A stretch of 60,812 nucleotides of DNA from an uncultured Oscillospiraceae bacterium (GCA_904419145.1 CAJFQQ010000010.1:1-60812); one strand, 5' to 3'. Positions 1 through 8,235 are shown, counted from the stretch's first letter. Notes: generated from the letters alone by a model not told the origin. Numbers and translations are program-made.

Positions 1-1
1 T

Positions 2-442
2 ATGAGAATCGCAGTAACGTACGAAAACGGAGAAATTTTTCAGCATTTCGGCCACACAGAGCAGTTTAAGGTCTATGAAGTGGCTGACGGGAAGGTCACC
101 AATTCCATGGTACTGCCCACCAACGGCAGCGGCCACGGGGCCCTGGCGGGCTTTCTGCAGCAGGCGGGGGTCAACGCCTTGATCTGCGGCGGCATCGGCG
201 GCGGCGCCCGGACGGCCCTGGCCGAGGCGGGCATCGTCCTGTACCCCGGCGTGGCCGGCGACGCGGACGCGGCGGTGGAGGCCCTGGCGGCGGGGAACCT
301 GGCCTACAACCCGGACACCGTGTGCAGCCACCACCACGAGGACGGCCACGACTGCGGCCACCACGGGGAGGACGGGGGTCACTGCGGCCACCACGGCCAC
401 GGCGAGGGCCATCAGTGCCGCCACGGCAACTGCAACGGCTGA
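2..442 (+). CDS. NifX/NifB-like FeMo-cofactor-binding domain protein with His/Cys-rich tail
   Basis: The first ~105 of 146 residues match the dinitrogenase iron-molybdenum cofactor-binding fold (start MRIAVTYENGEIFQHFGHTE, then ICGGIGGGARTALAEAGI). In non-diazotrophs such small proteins are thought to bind metal clusters or act as carriers; no nif genes are visible here. The last 39 residues hold 12 His and 5 Cys and look like a metal-binding tail. The ATG lies at base 2, so the ribosome site is outside the window and an earlier start cannot be excluded. A strong hairpin terminator follows directly. The family is fairly certain; the physiological role is unknown. Confidence 0.8.
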   Translation: MRIAVTYENGEIFQHFGHTEQFKVYEVADGKVTNSMVLPTNGSGHGALAGFLQQAGVNALICGGIGGGARTALAEAGIVLYPGVAGDADAAVEALAAGNLAYNPDTVCSHHHEDGHDCGHHGEDGGHCGHHGHGEGHQCRHGNCNG

Positions 443-457
443 GCGACATCATCTTGG

Positions 458-497
458 AAAAAACCAGGGCGGGGAATACTTCCCGCCCTGGTTTTTT
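458..497 (+). terminator. Rho-independent terminator after the NifX-like gene
   Basis: A perfect 16-bp inverted repeat (458-473 with 482-497) has an 8-nt loop and ends in six T. It begins 15 bases after the stop codon. The A-run on the left arm means it could also work on the other strand. Confidence 0.92.
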
Positions 498-549
498 GTG
501 CCCCTGCGGCGGAAAACCAGCGGGGGAAAAATTTTACCGCAAAATTCTC

Positions 550-578
550 TTGACAAATCGCTTCGTTTGTTATATGGT
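550..578 (+). promoter_or_regulatory. SigmaA promoter of the GntR-ABC operon
   Basis: TTGACA at 550-555 and TATGGT at 573-578 are separated by 17 bp. Transcription would start near 585, about 33 bases upstream of the regulator start codon. Confidence 0.8.
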
Positions 579-580
579 TA

Positions 581-594
581 ATTACACAAGTAAT
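581..594. promoter_or_regulatory. Candidate GntR operator over the transcription start
   Basis: ATTAC-acaa-GTAAT is a perfect 5-bp inverted repeat placed just after the -10 box and over the expected start site. That is a typical position for a repressor site, so it may be the autoregulatory operator of the YtrA-type regulator encoded just downstream. Confidence 0.45.
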
Positions 595-617
595 GAACCG
601 ATGAAGGGAGGACCATC

Positions 618-983
618 TTGAACGAATTGCTGACCGAATCCAAGTCCATCTATCTCCAAATCAGTGAGATGATCGAGACGGACATCCTCCGCGGCATCCT
701 GCTGGAGGAGGAGCAGGTGCCCAGCACCAACGAGCTGGCCAAGCGCTACACCATTAATCCCGCCACGGCGGGGAAGGGCGTGAATTTGCTGGTGGACGAG
801 GGCATCCTGTACAAGAAGCGGGGCATCGGCATGTTTGTGGCTACCGGTGCCCGGGAAAAGATCCTGAGCAAGCGCAGGACGGCTTTTTTGGAGAGTCATC
901 TGCGCCCGCTGCTGGCTGAGGCTAAGAGCCTGGGGCTCACCAAGAGCGAACTACTCAACATGATCGAGGAGAATGACCTATGA
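618..983 (+). CDS. GntR family transcriptional regulator, YtrA subfamily
   Basis: This 121-residue protein is a short GntR repressor: a winged helix-turn-helix (about residues 10-75, with PSTNELAKRYTINPATAGKG) plus a small helical tail, which is the YtrA architecture. YtrA-type proteins usually repress the ABC exporter they are encoded with, and here the three following genes form such an exporter. The start is TTG at 618, with AAGGGAGGA at 604-612. Its stop overlaps the next start as ATGA. A clear promoter and an inverted repeat lie upstream. The effector, perhaps a cell-envelope-active compound, is not shown by the sequence. Confidence 0.9.
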   Translation: MNELLTESKSIYLQISEMIETDILRGILLEEEQVPSTNELAKRYTINPATAGKGVNLLVDEGILYKKRGIGMFVATGAREKILSKRRTAFLESHLRPLLAEAKSLGLTKSELLNMIEENDL

Positions 984-1855
984 AACTGATCTGTGAACAT
1001 ATCACCAAGCAGTACAAAGACAAACTGGCGCTGAACGACATCTCCCTGACCCTGGAGCAAGGGAAGATTTACGGCCTCATCGGCCGCAACGGCGCAGGCA
1101 AGACCACCCTGCTCTCTGTGCTCACCGCCCAGAACCCTGCCACCAGCGGCAGCGTCACCCTGGATGATATGGCGGTCTGGGAAAACCGGAGCGTTCTGGA
1201 GCACCTGTGCTTCTCCCGGGAACTGAACGTCAGCGCGGAGAGCGGCCTGGGCTCCATGAAGGTCAAGGAGTACCTGCGCACCGCCTCCATCTATTATCGG
1301 GACTGGGACAGCGCCATGGCGGAGCGTCTGGTGGATCTCTTCGAGCTGCCGGTGAAAAAGCGGATGAGCAAGCTCTCCAAGGGCATGCTCTCCATGGTGA
1401 CCATCATTGTGGCCATGGCCAGCAAGGCGGCCTTCACCTTCCTGGATGAGCCGGTGGCCGGGCTGGACGTGGTGGCCCGGGAACAGTTCTACAAGCTCCT
1501 GATCGAGGAGTACACAGAGACCGGGCGCACCTTCGTCATCTCCACCCACATCATTGAGGAGGCCGCTGATGTGCTGGAGGAGGTCATTATCCTCAAGGAC
1601 GGCAAGGTCCTGCTGGAGGCGGACACCCAATCCCTGGTGGACAGCGCCCGGTATGTCAGCGGTAAGGCTGAGGATGTAGATGCGGTCACCGCCGGTCTGG
1701 AGACCCACCATCCGGAGATCTCCGGCCGGGCCAAGAGCGTCACAGTTTTGCTGAAACCCGGCCAGTCCCTGCCGGCGGGGTACGATGTGTCCATCCAGCC
1801 CCTGAACCTCCAGAAGGTCTTTCTGGCCCTGTGCGGGGAGGAGGGACGCCAATGA
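980..1855 (+). CDS. ABC transporter ATP-binding protein
   Basis: This 291-residue nucleotide-binding subunit has Walker A GRNGAGKTT at residues 35-43, a degenerate signature (LSKGMLSMV in place of LSGGQ) and Walker B leading into FLDEPVAGLD, followed by a switch His in STHIIEE. It resembles the BcrA/YtrB type that powers small ABC exporters or peptide-resistance pumps. It starts by ATGA overlap with the GntR gene and ends by ATGA overlap with the first permease, so the four genes are one operon. The substrate is unknown. The changed signature motif is unusual but is seen in this subfamily. Confidence 0.92.
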   Translation: MKLICEHITKQYKDKLALNDISLTLEQGKIYGLIGRNGAGKTTLLSVLTAQNPATSGSVTLDDMAVWENRSVLEHLCFSRELNVSAESGLGSMKVKEYLRTASIYYRDWDSAMAERLVDLFELPVKKRMSKLSKGMLSMVTIIVAMASKAAFTFLDEPVAGLDVVAREQFYKLLIEEYTETGRTFVISTHIIEEAADVLEEVIILKDGKVLLEADTQSLVDSARYVSGKAEDVDAVTAGLETHHPEISGRAKSVTVLLKPGQSLPAGYDVSIQPLNLQKVFLALCGEEGRQ

Positions 1856-2487
1856 GCCGAAACCTCCGCTATTGGAGCAGGTTCACCCTGCAGAATCTGA
1901 TGGTGGCCGCCTTGTTCGTCGTCTTGACGCTGGTGATGACGGTGAGCACGGAGGATTTGACAGGGCTATCCCTCCTGCCGGGTATGGCCTTCATGGGGAT
2001 GCTGTTCAGCTTTCTGGCCTTTGGCTGCGGCGTTGTGGTGCTGTATCTGCCCCTGCTGGTGAGCCTGGGGGAGACCCGGCGAAATGTCGCCCTGGGCTAC
2101 CACTACTATCTGATCCTGACAGCGCTGGAGGGAACCGTCCTGTGGGCGGTGCTGTCCCTGGCAGCAGGGGCGGGACAGGAGGTGCTGCCAGGGGGGCCGG
2201 TGGTCCTCGCCATACAAGTCATTGTGGCCATGGCCGGCAGCCTGGTGGGGATTATCTACGCCCGGTACAAATGGATAGGTGTGGCCATGATCGCCCTGTT
2301 GGCCGGGGGTACCGCTGGGATTTTCAGTTTCCTGCTGGCCAGCAATATCATGGAGGAGAATACCTTCCTATCCTTTGATTTCCGACTGGGCGGCACATGG
2401 GTATTCCTGCTGGCGGCAGTGGCGGTGACGGTGTTGGAAATTTTCCTTTTCTGGCTCCACTTCCGGCGCCGGGAAGTCAAACTGTGA
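1852..2487 (+). CDS. ABC transporter permease (first)
   Basis: This 211-residue protein has about six predicted membrane helices (roughly 15-32, 44-70, 86-106, 117-134, 140-162, 178-200) and no recognisable soluble domain. I start it at ATG 1852, which overlaps the ATPase stop as ATGA and has GGGGAGGAGGGA just upstream, rather than at the in-frame GTG 1831. Its C-terminus RRREVKL matches the RRCEVKL end of the next permease, and both carry a G-x-x-R-x3-(V/A)...TALE loop, so the two are probably paralogues that pair as a heterodimer. Confidence 0.8.
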   Translation: MSRNLRYWSRFTLQNLMVAALFVVLTLVMTVSTEDLTGLSLLPGMAFMGMLFSFLAFGCGVVVLYLPLLVSLGETRRNVALGYHYYLILTALEGTVLWAVLSLAAGAGQEVLPGGPVVLAIQVIVAMAGSLVGIIYARYKWIGVAMIALLAGGTAGIFSFLLASNIMEENTFLSFDFRLGGTWVFLLAAVAVTVLEIFLFWLHFRRREVKL

Positions 2488-2502
2488 GGGAGGGAACAAC
2501 CT

Positions 2503-3222
2503 ATGACGGAAGCAATACAACAGGAACTGCGGCTGGCCTCCCGGGATATCCCCTGGCTGGCGGCCATTATCGGCGGCACCTATCTATTAGGCGTGGCGCT
2601 GATGCTGGGGATCTGCCTGATCTTTCATATCAGTGAGTACGGCCCCATGGGTACATTCTTTGCCCTGCTGGGGATTCTGGTGGCTATCCTGGCCCGGCGG
2701 AACCTGAATCCCCACAACCGCCTGCGTCTGGCGGTGTGCATGGGGACGCCCCGGCTGCGCTTTGTCGCCGCCGACGCCCTGGTCACCGCCCTGGAGACGG
2801 CGGTGTCTATCGGTGTGGTCTGGGTACTGGGGATGCTGGAATTTCTGTTCTATCGGACGATGTTCGGCTGGGATGGCGATGTGCTCAACGCGATTAACCT
2901 CTTTCAGTGGCAGAATGCCCTGCTGTTTGTCCTGGCCATGACCGTGTTCAACCTCTTTCTTATGGCCTTTCTCAACCGCTTTGGTATCAAAGTTTTTTTC
3001 TTCATCTGGATTCCTCTGTGCCTGCTGAATCCGCTTCTGACCCCGGCGGTCTATGCCGCCCGGGAGGGGGACCGCTCCCTGATGGCGGGCCTGGGCCGCA
3101 TGGTCATCTGGGTCGTTGACATGTGTTCCGGGATCCCATGGCCGGTGCTGGTCGGCGGCGTACTGCTGCTGTTAACAGGAATCAGCCTTCTGCTGCTGCG
3201 GCGGTGCGAGGTGAAGCTGTAG
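2503..3222 (+). CDS. ABC transporter permease (second)
   Basis: This is a 239-residue integral membrane protein with about six hydrophobic segments. It begins 15 bases after the first permease, with GAGGGAGGG in the gap. The shared EVKL ending and the loop CMGTPRLRFVAADALVTALE, which parallels the first permease, suggest an old duplication. Together with the ATPase it would form a small exporter controlled by the upstream GntR protein. No terminator is obvious directly after it. Confidence 0.8.
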   Translation: MTEAIQQELRLASRDIPWLAAIIGGTYLLGVALMLGICLIFHISEYGPMGTFFALLGILVAILARRNLNPHNRLRLAVCMGTPRLRFVAADALVTALETAVSIGVVWVLGMLEFLFYRTMFGWDGDVLNAINLFQWQNALLFVLAMTVFNLFLMAFLNRFGIKVFFFIWIPLCLLNPLLTPAVYAAREGDRSLMAGLGRMVIWVVDMCSGIPWPVLVGGVLLLLTGISLLLLRRCEVKL

Positions 3223-3249
3223 TCAGATTTTAGGGAAGAGGGGCGTTAA

Positions 3250-3453
3250 ATGATTTGGCCAGTTGGCGCAATCCGAAAGAGAGGTATCGTACGCGCATTT
3301 CTTGCTGCAGGGGCTACGTCCCCTGCAACGGCAAAGACCTGCCGGGAAGCCGGCGTTGTGGAGGGACTAGGAATAAAATTGGAACAACTGGTTCGACAAG
3401 GCGTTCTGGTTCCCTGTAAAGGCGGACGATATTACGCGAATGTAAGCAAATAG
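3250..3453 (+). CDS. Small hypothetical protein, winged-helix-like
   Basis: This 67-residue ORF has a good ribosome site (GAAGAGGGG, 7 bases before ATG). The second half (SPATAKTCREAGV...LEQLVRQGVLVPCKGGRYYA) has the rhythm of a winged helix: a recognition-like helix, then a strand-turn-strand ending in GGRYY. I do not recognise a family. It may be a small DNA-binding protein co-transcribed with the exporter operon. The ribosome site and length support expression, but comparative evidence is lacking. Confidence 0.5.
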   Translation: MIWPVGAIRKRGIVRAFLAAGATSPATAKTCREAGVVEGLGIKLEQLVRQGVLVPCKGGRYYANVSK

Positions 3454-3509
3454 GATTAAAAAGCCGCTTTATTTACAAAAAAACTTAGTATCATCAAGGA
3501 GGTAGCAAC

Positions 3510-3710
3510 ATGCGCAAGTGTATCCGCTGCGGCGCAGAGATGGTGGAGGGCTGTGACATCCGGGTGGAAGGTGCCGGAAATGGCGTCGTCTTAGCTGCTG
3601 ACGCGCGAAAACTCTTTTCCCAGCGGCTGGGAAAGCCCAAAGTGGCTGTCTGCCCGAGCTGCGGGGAGATTTCCCTGTATATGGAGCATCCGGAGGAGCT
3701 GTCCCGGTAG
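3510..3710 (+). CDS. Small zinc-ribbon protein
   Basis: This 66-residue protein has two Cys pairs, CIRCG near residue 4 and CPSCGE near residue 49, that would bind one zinc ion as a ribbon. Short proteins like this in clostridia are often labelled nucleic-acid-binding, but the role is unproven. AAGGAGG lies 7 bases before the ATG. The stop codon sits inside the loop of a terminator hairpin, so the gene ends its transcript. Confidence 0.7.
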   Translation: MRKCIRCGAEMVEGCDIRVEGAGNGVVLAADARKLFSQRLGKPKVAVCPSCGEISLYMEHPEELSR

Positions 3711-3727
3711 GGGACAGCTCCTTCTTT
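3695..3727 (+). terminator. Terminator overlapping the zinc-ribbon stop codon
   Basis: A perfect 11-bp stem (3695-3705 with 3711-3721) has a 5-base loop that contains the TAG stop, followed by a T-rich tract. Confidence 0.8.
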
Positions 3728-3755
3728 TCGTGACGCGGCTCCGTCATTTTTTAGG

Positions 3756-3784
3756 TTGTAATCCCTGGCGGATTCTGGTATAGT
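3756..3784 (+). promoter_or_regulatory. SigmaA promoter of the protease-scpAB operon
   Basis: TTGTAA (3756-3761) and TATAGT (3779-3784) are 17 bp apart, about 42 bases upstream of the site-2 protease start. Confidence 0.75.
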
Positions 3785-3825
3785 ATGGACTGTATGAGTA
3801 TCGCAAGGTAAGGAGACAGTATCCA

Positions 3826-4482
3826 TTGGAGACATTACAGACACTTTGGCGCAGCATAGACTGGGAGCTGCTGGGGAGCTTGATTTCCCGCATTCTGGCG
3901 GTGTTCCTGTGCCTCACGGTCCACGAGACCTGTCACGGCCTGGCGGCCTACGCCCTGGGGGATCCCACAGCCAAGCGGCAGCACCGGCTGAGCTTCAACC
4001 CCCTGCGCCATATTGACTGGCTGGGCTTTGCTTCCATGCTGATCGTGGGCTTTGGATGGGCAAAGCCGGTGCCGGTGGATATGCGCTACTTCAAAAAGCC
4101 AAAGCAGGGCATGGCCATCACCGCCCTTGCCGGCCCGGTATCCAACTTCCTGTTGGCGGTGCTCTGCCTGCTCCCTGTGGGCTGGATCTATTGGCACGCC
4201 CAGGTCACAACATTCACGCTGTGGCTGTACAATTTCCTGATTAATGTAGTGATTTTAAGCATCGGCCTGGGGCTGTTCAATCTTCTGCCCATCCCGCCCC
4301 TGGACGGGTCCAAGGTGCTGTTTGCCCTGCTGCCGGACCGGCTGTACTGGAAGCTGATGCGCTACGAGCGGTACGGCATGCTGGTGCTGCTGGTGCTGGT
4401 GGCCTTTGATGTGGGCAGTGATTTCCTGTCCCGGGGCATCCTGTGGATCTTCAACGCCCTGTGGAATCTGATCGTGTTATGA
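3826..4482 (+). CDS. Site-2 protease family membrane metalloprotease (M50B, YwhC-like)
   Basis: This 218-residue membrane protein carries the zinc motif HETCH at residues 33-37 and the second metal-ligand motif PPLDG at 157-161, each in a hydrophobic segment, as in rhomboid-like M50 proteases that cut within the membrane. GDPTAKRQHRLSFNPLRHIDW after the first motif is typical of the subfamily found next to scpA in Firmicutes. The start is TTG 3826, with AAGGAGA 11 bases upstream. The substrate is unknown. The scpA start overlaps its end almost exactly. Confidence 0.88.
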   Translation: METLQTLWRSIDWELLGSLISRILAVFLCLTVHETCHGLAAYALGDPTAKRQHRLSFNPLRHIDWLGFASMLIVGFGWAKPVPVDMRYFKKPKQGMAITALAGPVSNFLLAVLCLLPVGWIYWHAQVTTFTLWLYNFLINVVILSIGLGLFNLLPIPPLDGSKVLFALLPDRLYWKLMRYERYGMLVLLVLVAFDVGSDFLSRGILWIFNALWNLIVL

Positions 4483-4483
4483 G

Positions 4484-5278
4484 GTGACAACGCTGGACAG
4501 TCCCGTTTTTAAGCTGGAGGGTGTCATTCACACCCGCGAGGCGGAGGAGCTGGAGGATTTTGAGGGCCCTCTGGACTTGATCCTCTATCTTTTGGGTAAA
4601 AATAAGATTGAGATTCAGGATATCCCCATCGCCCTGATTCTGGACCAATATCTGGAATATCTGGAAAAGCGCCAGCAGATGGATCTGGAGGTAGCCAGCG
4701 AATTCATTACTATGGCCGCCCACCTGATGTATATTAAGACCCGGATGCTGCTGAGCCTGGAGGATGAGGAGGCCCAGAGCGAGATGGACCTGCTGATCCA
4801 ATCCCTGGAGGAGCGGCGCAGCAGCGAAACCTATCAAAGGGTCAAGGCGGTGGCGGAGAAGCTGGGCCCCATGGGGGAGTTCGGACGGAACATTATGACC
4901 AAGAATCCGGAGCCGGTGGAGCGGGGACGGGTCATCACCTACCACCACCAGCCGGGGGACTTGGTCCGGGCCTTTCAGGCCATGAGCGACCGGAATGAGC
5001 GGCTGGCGCCGCCCTCCCTCAGCAGCTTCCAGGAGATCGTCCGCTATGAGCCCTATTCCGTGGCGGATAAGGCCAGGGAGATCATCGGACGGCTGAAAAG
5101 CGGAGGGATCACCCGGTTTCTGCTGCTCTTTCGCGGCAGCCGCAGCCGCAGCGAGGTGGTGGCCACGTTTCTGGCGGTGCTGGAGCTGTGCCGCAACCGG
5201 GTGCTGAAGCTGGCCGGCGGTGAGACGGACTGTACCGTAACGCCGCTGAACACGGATGCGGATTCTCTGAACCTGTGA
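4484..5278 (+). CDS. scpA: Segregation and condensation protein A
   Basis: This is the kleisin subunit of the Smc-ScpAB condensin, which bridges the Smc head domains during chromosome organisation and segregation. The N-terminal Smc-binding part shows FEGPLDLILYLLGKNKIEI and the usual IxLILDQYLEYL stretch; a C-terminal winged helix follows. The length (264 residues) is normal. GTG 4484 follows the protease stop by one base and lacks a clear ribosome site, so translation may be coupled or the start may differ by a few codons. scpB follows, as in most Firmicutes. Confidence 0.93.
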   Translation: MTTLDSPVFKLEGVIHTREAEELEDFEGPLDLILYLLGKNKIEIQDIPIALILDQYLEYLEKRQQMDLEVASEFITMAAHLMYIKTRMLLSLEDEEAQSEMDLLIQSLEERRSSETYQRVKAVAEKLGPMGEFGRNIMTKNPEPVERGRVITYHHQPGDLVRAFQAMSDRNERLAPPSLSSFQEIVRYEPYSVADKAREIIGRLKSGGITRFLLLFRGSRSRSEVVATFLAVLELCRNRVLKLAGGETDCTVTPLNTDADSLNL

Positions 5279-5291
5279 GGTAATCGAATCA

Positions 5292-5915
5292 ATGAGTGTC
5301 GATATGAAGGAGATCGCCTCCGCAGTGGAGGGGATTTTATTTGCGGCCGGGGAGCCGGTGGATATCAAGCGGATCTGTCTGGCCCTGGAGCTGGACCGTG
5401 AGACGGCGGAGACGGTGCTGCGGCAGCTGGGAGACGGCTATGCCTTTGAGCGCCGGGGCATCCGCCTGCTCCGCATGGAGGACAGCTATCAGCTCTGCTC
5501 CGCACCGGAGTATGCCGACGTGATCCGCAAGGCCTTTGAGGTGCGCAAGCCCGCCAAGCTCTCTCAGCCGGCGCTGGAGGCGCTGACGATCATTGCCTAC
5601 TACCAGCCCACCACCCGGGCCTATGTGGACCAGGTGCGGGGCGTGGACAGCTCCTATACGGTGGGGCTCCTGCTGGACCGCGGGCTGATTGAGGAATGCG
5701 GGCGGCTCCAGGTCCCTGGACGGCCGATCTTGTACCGCACTACCAAACATTTCCTGCGCTCGTTCCACCTCAGCTCCCTGGACGACCTGCCGGAGATCCC
5801 GGGCATGGAGGCCGAGGGTCAGATGCGTCTGGCAGCGGACGGGACGGTGGCCGATGAGGCGGATGTGATGGAAGGGCGCAGCCGGGCAGAAGCGGCTTTG
5901 GAGACGGAGCAATAA
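5292..5915 (+). CDS. scpB: Segregation and condensation protein B
   Basis: ScpB dimers bind the central region of ScpA through two winged helices. The protein is 207 residues and contains the conserved stretch LSQPALEALTIIAYYQPTTR and a later LLLDRGLIEECGR wing. GAGGTAA lies about 9 bases before ATG 5292. The gene is 13 bases behind scpA and 27 bases before the DUF2953 gene, so scpAB and ytfIJ are probably co-transcribed. Confidence 0.94.
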   Translation: MSVDMKEIASAVEGILFAAGEPVDIKRICLALELDRETAETVLRQLGDGYAFERRGIRLLRMEDSYQLCSAPEYADVIRKAFEVRKPAKLSQPALEALTIIAYYQPTTRAYVDQVRGVDSSYTVGLLLDRGLIEECGRLQVPGRPILYRTTKHFLRSFHLSSLDDLPEIPGMEAEGQMRLAADGTVADEADVMEGRSRAEAALETEQ

Positions 5916-5942
5916 GCGCGTTGGAGAGGGGAGGGTGATGAG

Positions 5943-6587
5943 ATGACGGCGTTATGGATACTGCTGGGTCTCGTTGCCCTGCTGCTGGTGCTGGCCTGGA
6001 TGCCGGTGGGCGCAGCGGTCGCCTATGACGGTGCGTTTCGGGTCCGCGTTCAGGTTGGTTTCCTGCGTTTTACGGTATATCCTGCCCCCAAAGAGGGGAA
6101 AAAAGAGAAGAAGGGAAAGAAGAAGCAATCGGAGGCGAAAATGGAGAAAAAGCCGTTTTCGTCCCCAAACCGCCGGCAGATCCGTTATAGCGTGGATACG
6201 CTGGTGCCGGCCCTGTGGCGGGCGCTGGTTCGGTTTGGACGGCGGATCCGTGTCCCGCTTCTCCGGCTCCATGTGGCCTTTGGCGGGGAGGACCCGGCGG
6301 ATGTGGCCGTCCTCTATGGAAAGTCCCAGGCCGCCGTGGCAACGCTGCTCCCCCTGCTGGAGGGAGTGGTACGCTTCGGGGAGACGGACGTGCAGCTTGC
6401 CACGGATTACCGGGCGGAGCGGACCGTTCTCACCGGAGAGATCGACATACAGATCCGCCTGTGGGCCCTGGCGGCGCTGGGATGCTCCCTGCTGAAAAGC
6501 GTGGTGACCTGGCTCCGGGGCTACCGGGCGTTGAAAGCAGAATCCGAGCAGACGGAGAGGAAAGCTGGCGCGGCCAGCGCCGCATGA
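5943..6587 (+). CDS. DUF2953 membrane-anchored protein, YtfI-like
   Basis: This 214-residue protein has an N-terminal membrane helix (about 3-22), a Lys-rich stretch (about 50-75) and a C-terminal domain with the DUF2953 pattern (RYSVDTLVPALWRALVRFGRRIRVPLLRLHVAFGGEDPADVA...). It sits directly before ytfJ, as ytfI does in Bacillus subtilis, which points to a sporulation or spore-envelope role without a defined activity. ATG 5943 has GGAGAGGGGAGG upstream; a nearer ATG at 5938 runs into a stop at once. Confidence 0.8.
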   Translation: MTALWILLGLVALLLVLAWMPVGAAVAYDGAFRVRVQVGFLRFTVYPAPKEGKKEKKGKKKQSEAKMEKKPFSSPNRRQIRYSVDTLVPALWRALVRFGRRIRVPLLRLHVAFGGEDPADVAVLYGKSQAAVATLLPLLEGVVRFGETDVQLATDYRAERTVLTGEIDIQIRLWALAALGCSLLKSVVTWLRGYRALKAESEQTERKAGAASAA

Positions 6588-6602
6588 GGAAAGGATGGTA
6601 CG

Positions 6603-7028
6603 ATGGATCAAGCAAACAAAAAGAACCCATTGGGTGAGATGATGCAGGAGGCCATGGGGAAGGTGCGGGAGATGGTGGACGCCAATACCATTGTGGGCCA
6701 GCCGATCGTTTCGGACGGCGTGACCCTGATTCCTATTTCCAAGGTCTCCTTCGGCTTTGGCGGCGGAGGCGGGGACTACGCCCCCAAGACCGGCACGGAG
6801 AAGAATCTGACCGCAGGGCTGGGGGCCGGTGTGAAGATCACGCCGGTGGCCTTCCTGGTCGTGAAGGACGGCACGGTGCGGGTTCTGCCGGTAGCGGTTC
6901 CGGCGGCCACCACGCTGGACCGTCTGGTGGAGATGGTGCCGGACGCTGTGGACAAGGTTTCTGCTTTTTTCAGCAAAAAAGCGGAGCATGAGGCGGAGCG
7001 CCCGGACGACGTAGTAGAGGACTTTTAA
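6603..7028 (+). CDS. ytfJ: Sporulation protein YtfJ (GerW family)
   Basis: YtfJ/GerW is a forespore-made protein needed for normal germination in Bacillus. This copy is 141 residues and has the family core: MQEAMGKVREMVDANTIVGQPI, then VTLIPISKVSFGFGGGGGDY and GAGVKITPVAFLVVKDG. The Gly-rich loop at about 58-64 is characteristic. A 15-base gap with GAGGAAAGG separates it from the DUF2953 gene. The acidic end (ERPDDVVEDF) is not conserved. Confidence 0.92.
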   Translation: MDQANKKNPLGEMMQEAMGKVREMVDANTIVGQPIVSDGVTLIPISKVSFGFGGGGGDYAPKTGTEKNLTAGLGAGVKITPVAFLVVKDGTVRVLPVAVPAATTLDRLVEMVPDAVDKVSAFFSKKAEHEAERPDDVVEDF

Positions 7029-7108
7029 GGCTTTATCAGCAATTCCCAGGTTTGCCTGCGGCCAAAGCGGGGCAGGATAACAGCAGCTTTTGTGAAAAGG
7101 GGACTGTT

Positions 7109-8176
7109 ATGGGCCGGAAATGGATAGCGAAGGCATGCCTGGTACTGTTGCTGATACAAACACTGAATGCGTCGGCCGGGGCTGTGGGGACCTCCGCACG
7201 GTCTGCGATCCTGGTGGACGCGGACAGCGGGCGGGTGCTCTATGAGCAAAACGCCGACGAGCGGATGCTGATTGCCAGCATCACCAAAATTATGACCGCC
7301 GTGGTGGCCTTGGAGAACGGTAAGACCACGGACACCTACACGGTGACAGCCGAGGATATGGCGGAGGGATCCTCCATGTATCTTGCGGTGGGGGAGACCC
7401 TGACGTTGGAGGAGCTGCTCTATGGGCTGATGCTCTCCTCCGGAAACGACGCGGCCCTGGCGGTGGCCCACTGTGTCTCCGGTACGGTGGAGGATTTTGT
7501 GGCGGAGATGAACGCCAAAGCGGAGGAGCTTGGCATGCGCAACACCTCCTTTGCCAATCCCAACGGCCTGGACCACGAGAACCACTATTCCACGGCCCGG
7601 GACATGGCGGTATTGACAGCCTATGCCCTGCAGAACGCCGCCTTTGCGCGTATCGTCTCCACCAAATCCATCACAATCGGCACCAGGACCCTCACCAACC
7701 ACAACAAGCTCCTCAGCCAATATGAGGGGTGTATCGGCGTCAAAACCGGTTATACCAAGGCAGCCGGACGGACCCTGGTGTCCGCGGCACGGCGGGACGG
7801 TCAGACGCTGGTGGCGGTGACGCTGTCCGACGGCAACGACTGGCAGGACCACGCCAGCCTGCTGGATTACGGCTTTGCAGCCTATCCCGATACGGAGGTC
7901 CTTTCCGCCGGAGAAGCCGTGTGCGCCATTCCGGTAAAGGGCGCAACGACGGCGGCGGTGAATCTGGCTGCCGGGGCGAGCCTCTGGTATCCCCTAGCAT
8001 CAGGGGAGGCGGTGTCCTTTACCGTGGACGCCCCCTCTGCAGTCACGGCGCCGCTTCCGGCGGGAACGGTGGTGGGGAGCGTGACGGCGTCCCTTGACGG
8101 AGCGGTCATCGGGGAGGTTCCACTGGTGACAGGCGCGGCGCTGACAATGGATCTCAGCGCCCAGAGATCGACCTAA
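7109..8176 (+). CDS. dacF: D-alanyl-D-alanine carboxypeptidase (DacF-like)
   Basis: This low-molecular-weight penicillin-binding protein trims the terminal D-Ala from peptidoglycan stem peptides. It is 355 residues from ATG 7109, which follows AAAAGGGG and gives a proper signal peptide (GRKWIAKACLVLLLIQTLNASAGA). The catalytic motifs are S57-I-T-K60, SGN (in SSGNDAALAVA) and KTG (in VKTGYTKAAGRT); a C-terminal beta domain follows. Position after ytfJ suggests the DacF group used in spore cortex synthesis, although a vegetative DacA role cannot be excluded. Confidence 0.92.
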   Translation: MGRKWIAKACLVLLLIQTLNASAGAVGTSARSAILVDADSGRVLYEQNADERMLIASITKIMTAVVALENGKTTDTYTVTAEDMAEGSSMYLAVGETLTLEELLYGLMLSSGNDAALAVAHCVSGTVEDFVAEMNAKAEELGMRNTSFANPNGLDHENHYSTARDMAVLTAYALQNAAFARIVSTKSITIGTRTLTNHNKLLSQYEGCIGVKTGYTKAAGRTLVSAARRDGQTLVAVTLSDGNDWQDHASLLDYGFAAYPDTEVLSAGEAVCAIPVKGATTAAVNLAAGASLWYPLASGEAVSFTVDAPSAVTAPLPAGTVVGSVTASLDGAVIGEVPLVTGAALTMDLSAQRST

Positions 8177-8188
8177 TAGGAAGCTGGC

Positions 8189-8214
8189 CGGGAGGGGCTT
8201 GTCCCCTCCCGTTT
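8189..8214 (+). terminator. Weak hairpin between dacF and rluB
   Basis: A 9-bp GC stem (8189-8197 with 8203-8211) with a 5-base loop is followed by only three T. It may attenuate rather than stop transcription into rluB. Confidence 0.45.
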
Positions 8215-8235
8215 CCCTGTGGGAGGAGGTAAGGC

